Shown: in pieces, positions 14,833 through 18,685 of the stretch
How the letters are laid out: every line of letters starts with the position of its first letter
Numbering within the stretch: the first letter of the stretch is position 1
Origin: an uncultured Amylibacter sp.
GTDB lineage: Bacteria > Pseudomonadota > Alphaproteobacteria > Rhodobacterales > Rhodobacteraceae
Assembly (NCBI GenBank): GCA_938001995.1
Contig: CALLAV010000223.1
Location: 1-18,685, forward strand
DNA: 18,685 nt
Reading direction: 5' to 3'
The notes under the pieces: model-generated
Databases searched by the model: none
What the model saw: only the letters and a program-made list of their open reading frames with translations
Told to the model about the DNA's origin: nothing
Position numbers and translations under genes: made by a program

Positions 14833-16109
14833 TGCGGCACCATCCCCATATCCTCGGCCACATCAACGCCGCTGGAATATCCGTCTTCATGAAAGCCATT
14901 GCGCATGTACGCACCACAGAACCACGTGTTCTGCTGACCCTGAATAGATTTCAGTTTGGTTTGCGCATCAAGTGCCGCACGATCAAACACGGGATGCATG
15001 AAGTTGGTTTCTTCATAGGTCAGCTCGTCTTTGATGTTCACACTGGGATTCAACGATCCCAGCAACAGATCATCGTGCGGGATCGGCTGAAGCGAGTTCA
15101 TCCAATAGGTAATGCCAACAGGGTCCGCCACGTTTTGCTTGGCCGTGGAATAGGTCCAACTGGCCCAACACGCCTTGCGCTTTGGCATAACGGCGGGATC
15201 GGCATGCAATACAGCACGGTTGTTTTGGTATTTGATTGCACTGAGCAGCGCTGTTTCATCGGCGGATGGGTCTGCCAACATCGCTAAAGCCTGATCCGAA
15301 TGGCAAGCAAAAACGATACGATCGAATTGCTCCCATTCGCCCCCTACAGACCGCACTTCAACGCCCTTGGCGTTGCGTCGCACGCCTTGCACGTCTGCAC
15401 CCAAACGAATGTCGCATTGCTGATTGCGCATCGCAGTTTCCATCCGATTAACATATTCGATGGAGCCGCCTTCAACAGTGTACCACTGATGCTGTCCATA
15501 AACGCCAAGCAGGTTATGGTTTTGGAAAAACCGCGTCAAAGCCTGCGCAGGAAAGGATAGCATTTGTTCCAAGGGCGTGGACCAGATCGCGCCAGAAAAC
15601 GGCAGCAGATAGTATTTCTGAAACCACTCGCCCATCTTCAAGCGCTGCATCAATTCCCCAAGCGTCACATTCGGGTCTTGCGCAACTTTCACGGCTTTTG
15701 CATTGAACCGCATGATGTCGACGAGCATTCCCAGAAATTTCGGGTTCACCATATTGCTTTTTTGCGCGAACAACGCCGCTAGATCATTCAACGCATATTC
15801 CACGCGCCCACCATCCGCCGACACGCCGAAGCTCATGTCGCTTTTGGCAATCGGCACGTCCAGCTCTTTGAACAGCGCAGCCAGCCGAGGATAGTTTGCA
15901 TAATTGAACACGATAAATCCTGTATCTACCGGTTGATCGCCGTTTTTCCCCGCTATGACGGTCCGCGCGTGGCCACCCAAACGTTTCTCGCTTTCGAACA
16001 AGGTGACGTTATGTGCTTTGGACAGCATGTGTGCGGCCCCCATGCCCGATATCCCTGCCCCGACAACTGCGATTTTCAGTGGGGCACTTAGAGCGTACTC
16101 AAACGGCAT
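14823..16109 (-). CDS. FAD/NAD(P)-dependent amine oxidase-like oxidoreductase, first gene of the sigma-E-controlled operon
   Basis: A flavoprotein of 428 residues. The Rossmann motif is VVGAGISGMGAAHML (15-29), with E39 for the ribose and GGHART at 45-50; the C-terminal FAD contact lies in CGAYMRNGFHEDGYSSG near 401-417. It belongs to the amine-oxidase/phytoene-desaturase-like group that accompanies DUF1365 genes. The ATG has AGGA 7 nt upstream and begins 28 nt after the proposed sigma-E -10. In R. sphaeroides, products of the equivalent sigma-E operon (UfaD and UfaO) convert methylated unsaturated fatty acids towards furan fatty acids. This gene is a candidate for one of these steps, but I do not assign the symbol without alignment. 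Confidence 0.9.
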   Translation of the reverse strand: MPFEYALSAPLKIAVVGAGISGMGAAHMLSKAHNVTLFESEKRLGGHARTVIAGKNGDQPVDTGFIVFNYANYPRLAALFKELDVPIAKSDMSFGVSADGGRVEYALNDLAALFAQKSNMVNPKFLGMLVDIMRFNAKAVKVAQDPNVTLGELMQRLKMGEWFQKYYLLPFSGAIWSTPLEQMLSFPAQALTRFFQNHNLLGVYGQHQWYTVEGGSIEYVNRMETAMRNQQCDIRLGADVQGVRRNAKGVEVRSVGGEWEQFDRIVFACHSDQALAMLADPSADETALLSAIKYQNNRAVLHADPAVMPKRKACWASWTYSTAKQNVADPVGITYWMNSLQPIPHDDLLLGSLNPSVNIKDELTYEETNFMHPVFDRAALDAQTKLKSIQGQQNTWFCGAYMRNGFHEDGYSSGVDVAEDMGMVPQWA

Positions 16110-16136
16110 TCTGTATTCCTTAGATGGTATTCCTAA

Positions 16137-16166
16137 TAGATACGCGCCCGAGCGCGGATTAGATCA
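16137..16166 (-). promoter_or_regulatory. Sigma-E-type promoter for the oxidoreductase/DUF1365 operon
   Basis: On the minus strand, TGATCT (16166-16161), extended by TAAG upstream and AA downstream, is followed after 18 nt by TATCTA (16142-16137) with GCG just before it. The twin element on the plus strand has the same extended -35, spacing and pre -10 GCG. TGATCC-like -35 boxes are known for R. sphaeroides RpoE. Transcription would begin near 16130, leaving a leader of about 20 nt that holds AGGA. Confidence 0.75.
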
Positions 16167-16200
16167 CTTATAACGAGTGGAGAAAATTTCACAGGTTAAG

Positions 16201-16230
16201 TGATCCAACCCTGACTGGGCTGCGTACACC
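16201..16230 (+). promoter_or_regulatory. Sigma-E-type autoregulatory promoter of rpoE-chrR
   Basis: On the plus strand, TGATCC (16201-16206), preceded by TTAAG and followed by AA, lies 18 nt before TACACC (16225-16230), again with GCG before it. Of the 18 spacer bases, 11 match the opposing promoter. Transcription would begin near 16237, which makes the ATG at 16235 unusable and gives a leader of about 95 nt to the preferred rpoE start. Confidence 0.72.
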
Positions 16231-16330
16231 TTGTATGATTGAAGCAAGCACCCTTTTGGAGAAAACCGATGCACCGCGTCTGATGACGGGGTACAAATCG
16301 CTTGCGGACAAGCCAAAGCTAAGGAAACAA

Positions 16331-16891
16331 ATGGCACGGACCACCGAAGCGCCCCGTCCAGAAGCGGATTGGTCGCGCAAAATACTTTCGGTCAGAGACA
16401 CCCGTGACGAGGGTGCCTTTGCGGAGCTGTTTGCGCATTTTGCCCCTAGAATCAAAGGCTTCCTGATAAAATCAGGGGCCTCTGCAACAATGGCAGAAGA
16501 ATGTGCGCAAGAAGCAATGGTGACTTTATGGAACAAAGCACATCTATTTGATCCGTCCCGCGCATCCGCGGCGACGTGGATCTTTACGATTGCTCGAAAC
16601 AAAAAAATTGACGCCTTCCGCCGCGCTGCACGGCCAGAGCCTGAGGACCTGCCATGGGGTCCAGAGCCAGAACCAGAAGCAGCGGATGCGATGGCGCTTC
16701 AACAGGAAACACAAAAACTTGCCAAAGCGATTGAGGAATTGCCGCAAAAACAGCGTGACATTGTGCGTCGCGCCTATTTTGGCGATCTGTCTCATGCGGA
16801 ATTGGCAGAAGAAACCGGTTTGCCTCTTGGCACAATCAAATCCCGAATTAGGTTGGCGCTGACTCGACTGCGCCAAACACTGAGTGAGTAA
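16331..16891 (+). CDS. rpoE: ECF RNA polymerase sigma factor, RpoE (ChrR-partnered, ECF11-like)
   Basis: An ECF sigma factor of 186 residues. Region 2 (about 28-98) includes FAELFAHFAPRIKGFL, ECAQEAMVTLWNKAHLFD and TWIFTIARNKKIDAFRR. Region 4 (about 132-184) includes LPQKQRDIVRRAYFGDLSHAEL and the recognition helix GLPLGTIKSRIRLALTRLR. The start at 16331 has AAGGA about 5 nt upstream; the open frame reaches back to 16235, but that start coincides with the predicted transcription start. The chrR-type anti-sigma gene begins 5 nt after the stop, and a sigma-E promoter precedes the gene, so autoregulation is expected. Known role in R. sphaeroides: response to singlet oxygen. Confidence 0.93.
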   Translation: MARTTEAPRPEADWSRKILSVRDTRDEGAFAELFAHFAPRIKGFLIKSGASATMAEECAQEAMVTLWNKAHLFDPSRASAATWIFTIARNKKIDAFRRAARPEPEDLPWGPEPEPEAADAMALQQETQKLAKAIEELPQKQRDIVRRAYFGDLSHAELAEETGLPLGTIKSRIRLALTRLRQTLSE

Positions 16892-16896
16892 ATGAA

Positions 16897-17535
16897 ATGA
16901 CTGTAAAACATGTACTGAATGATCAGCTTGCAATGGGCTACGCCGCTGGTGTTTTGCCCGAGGCGTTTGACGTTGTTGTCGCTGCGCACCTGTCCCTGTC
17001 GGACGAGGCGCGCGCAATGGTAAGCAGCTATGAAGCCGTTGGCGCATGCCTGATGGAAGATTGCGAGTGCTTTGACATGAAGCCCGACGCCTTCGCCTCT
17101 ACGCTCAATCGGATCAAGCAGAGCGACATTGTGGTTGAAAAGCCAAAAGCCAAGAACGTGCTGCCAGAACCGATCCAAAAGTATTTTGGCGGCGATGTAG
17201 ACAAGGTAAAATGGAAATCCTTGGGCGGCGGCGTTAAGCAAGCCATCCTGCCAACGGACAGCAAAGCGCAGGCACGCCTGTTGTACATTCCCGCGGGGCA
17301 ATCAGTACCGGATCACGGTCACCGCGGCTTAGAACTGACACTGGTGTTGCAAGGCTCTTTTGCGGATGAAGTGGATCACTTTGGCCGTGGCGACCTAGAA
17401 ATCGCGAACGAAGAACTGGATCACCAACCTGTTGCGGGCATGGAGGCAGATTGCATCTGTCTTGCGGCGACTGACGCGCCGCTACGGTTCAACGGTTTGA
17501 TTCCACGCATTTTACAGCCGTTCTTCAAAATCTAA
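16897..17535 (+). CDS. chrR: ChrR-type anti-sigma factor (cupin), lacking the N-terminal zinc cysteines
   Basis: Binds and silences the adjacent sigma factor. It has 212 residues: an N-terminal anti-sigma domain (about 1-85) and a C-terminal cupin (about 105-195). In R. sphaeroides ChrR, as I recall it, the N-terminal zinc is held by H6, H31, C35 and C38. Here H5 and H31 are present, but the sequence is HLSLSDEA, so Ser35 and Ala38 replace both cysteines. Codons are TCG and GCG, not a one-base misread of a cysteine. Nearby cysteines C51, C56 and C58 might compensate. The cupin metal set is intact (H140, H142, E146, H176), matching R. sphaeroides H141, H143, E147 and H177. The gene is 5 nt after rpoE and is followed by a terminator. 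Confidence 0.92.
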   Translation: MTVKHVLNDQLAMGYAAGVLPEAFDVVVAAHLSLSDEARAMVSSYEAVGACLMEDCECFDMKPDAFASTLNRIKQSDIVVEKPKAKNVLPEPIQKYFGGDVDKVKWKSLGGGVKQAILPTDSKAQARLLYIPAGQSVPDHGHRGLELTLVLQGSFADEVDHFGRGDLEIANEELDHQPVAGMEADCICLAATDAPLRFNGLIPRILQPFFKI

Positions 17536-17556
17536 GAACGACAAACATCTACGAAT

Positions 17557-18685
17557 TCAGGGGTCCTTGCGGCCCCTTTTTTCTGCCATTTTGCGAATGT
17601 TGCGCACCATCATCCACACCACAAGCACAACCGGTGCGACCACAATTGCGCCGACCCAGCTTTCTGTCAGGCCAACTTGTTTTCCAAACGGATACAAGAA
17701 TTTCACCAGCAGGCTGACGGCGTAGTAGCTGATTGCAACCACAGACAAACCTTCGACAGTTTCTTGTAAACGCAACTGCAATGCTGCGCGTTTGTCCATT
17801 GTTTCTAGGATCCTACGGTTTTGATCGTTGACCTGAACGCTGACCCGCGTGCCAAGCAATCGTGACGCCCGCGCCGCACGACCAGAAATATCCGACAACC
17901 TTGCTGAGGCGGACCGACAGGTGCGCATCGCAGGTTCAAAACGACGCATCATGAATTCGGAAAACAACTGATATCCAGACAACCGTTCCTCGCGCAGCAC
18001 ATTCACACGCGAATACACCAGCGCAGAGTAGGCCTCCGCGGCGGTAAACCGAAACGCGGTCTCTGCGGAAAAGCTCTCAACCTTGCTGGAAATGTCCAAC
18101 AAATGGTTCAGCTCTTCTTGCGAGTCGTCCGTTTCCTCGGTCATTCCCGATACGACTTTGCCAAGATCGCGGTCCAAATCAGACAGTCGCGCGAACACAT
18201 CCCGCGCAATAGGCAGCGTCAGCATGGACATGGTTTTATAGGTCTCAATCTCGATCAAACGCTGCACAATACGGCCCATACGATGCCCGCCCGTATCCCC
18301 CACTTGGAACACCGCAAACCTGATGTGGCCTTGCTCGTCCAAACGGAAATCTCCGACAATCGCGGCCTCTTTTTCCAGTACAAAAGCCGCAGCCATTGCC
18401 TCATCAAAAAACCATTCTGGCCCAACTTTGTGGACCCGCTTAATGACCTCAGTCGGATTTTTCGCGGCCTCAATCCGCACAAGAACAGAGGACAAAAGCC
18501 GCCCAGGGCTCTTGTCGCGCCACGCATCAGGGAAAAACTTGAACAGGTCACCAGAAAACGGCACCTCGGACACTTGGTCAGAAAACAACGTATATGTCGC
18601 GAATTCGGAATGGCGTTCCCATTTCAGTCGAACCTTGCCCAAATCAGCAGAGTGATGCGAGGCATCGGGCGCTGGATGTGCCGCA
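17557..18685 (-). CDS. DUF3422 family membrane protein, 5' end cut by window
   Basis: A DUF3422 protein; 375 residues are visible and the frame is open to the right edge, so the N-terminus (roughly 50 residues by family length) is missing. Family landmarks are the segment HHSADLGKVRLKWERHSEFATYTLF near the window edge, VGDFRLDE, RMGRIVQRLIEIETYKTM and the long helical region after it. Two C-terminal membrane segments (about GLSVVAISYYAVSLLVKFLYPF, and WVGAIVVAPVVLVVWMMV) end in a basic tail. The architecture resembles RMD1/YagE-like and CorA-like proteins, but function is unknown. Any start inside the window, such as TTG 18642, is artificial. It converges on chrR with 21 nt between the stops. 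Confidence 0.9.
   Translation of the reverse strand, partial: AAHPAPDASHHSADLGKVRLKWERHSEFATYTLFSDQVSEVPFSGDLFKFFPDAWRDKSPGRLLSSVLVRIEAAKNPTEVIKRVHKVGPEWFFDEAMAAAFVLEKEAAIVGDFRLDEQGHIRFAVFQVGDTGGHRMGRIVQRLIEIETYKTMSMLTLPIARDVFARLSDLDRDLGKVVSGMTEETDDSQEELNHLLDISSKVESFSAETAFRFTAAEAYSALVYSRVNVLREERLSGYQLFSEFMMRRFEPAMRTCRSASARLSDISGRAARASRLLGTRVSVQVNDQNRRILETMDKRAALQLRLQETVEGLSVVAISYYAVSLLVKFLYPFGKQVGLTESWVGAIVVAPVVLVVWMMVRNIRKMAEKRGRKDP
17560..17582 (+). terminator. Rho-independent terminator of rpoE-chrR
   Basis: GGGG-T-CC pairs with GG-CCCC around a TTGC loop (one bulged T), followed by six T at 17577-17582. It starts 25 nt after the chrR stop. It lies wholly inside the last codons of the convergent DUF3422 gene. 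Confidence 0.8.

Noticed and set aside
16235..16330. Longer rpoE reading frame starting at 16235 or 16283
   Set aside because: 16235 coincides with the predicted transcription start and neither ATG has a ribosome binding site; 16331 has AAGGA at proper spacing and gives the usual ECF length.
17519..17540. Inverted repeat CGTTCTT...AAGAACG across the chrR stop
   Set aside because: It has no T tract on either strand, and a better terminator follows at 17560.

Overview
The window looks like chromosomal DNA from a marine-type alphaproteobacterium of the Rhodobacterales (Roseobacter group). The reasons are the protein flavour (DUF3422, DUF3833, a ChrR/sigma-E pair, a single-gene formate dehydrogenase alpha subunit, a PAS-type hybrid kinase), the moderate GC content and the compact, overlapping operons. 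I see no tRNA, rRNA, CRISPR array, insertion sequence or phage gene. Family names come from reading the translations and from memory; no database search was run.

Left part (1-2800, minus strand): the 5' end of a branched-chain-amino-acid-type ABC transporter operon. Transcription order is a long-chain acyl-CoA ligase (GTG start), a 95-residue membrane protein, and livG, which is cut by the left edge. The pairing of ligase and transporter suggests uptake and CoA activation of a carboxylate.

Next (2800-6933, plus strand): a soluble PAS-containing hybrid histidine kinase, an OmpR-type response regulator joined to it by an ATGA overlap, and a PLP enzyme of the serine hydroxymethyltransferase family. 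The tight spacing suggests one sensing/metabolic unit. A small unknown protein converges on it from the minus strand. Behind that protein lie a near-perfect 36-bp palindrome, a UUCG-loop terminator and a stand-alone formate dehydrogenase alpha subunit. A secreted unknown protein diverges from the dehydrogenase.

Right part (10955-17580): the most coherent system. A sigma-E gene (rpoE) and its ChrR-type anti-sigma gene run to the right. A six-gene overlapping operon runs to the left: FAD oxidoreductase, DUF1365, chalcone-isomerase-like, MFS transporter, DUF3833, SDR. The divergent gap holds two matching promoters (TGATC[C/T]AA, 18-nt spacer, GCG immediately before the TA of the -10), one for each direction. 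This resembles the singlet-oxygen / furan-fatty-acid regulon described in Rhodobacter sphaeroides. Two departures stand out: the anti-sigma factor lacks both cysteines of the N-terminal zinc site, and the operon has no fatty-acid methyltransferase. The window ends in a DUF3422 membrane protein whose 5' end is cut off.
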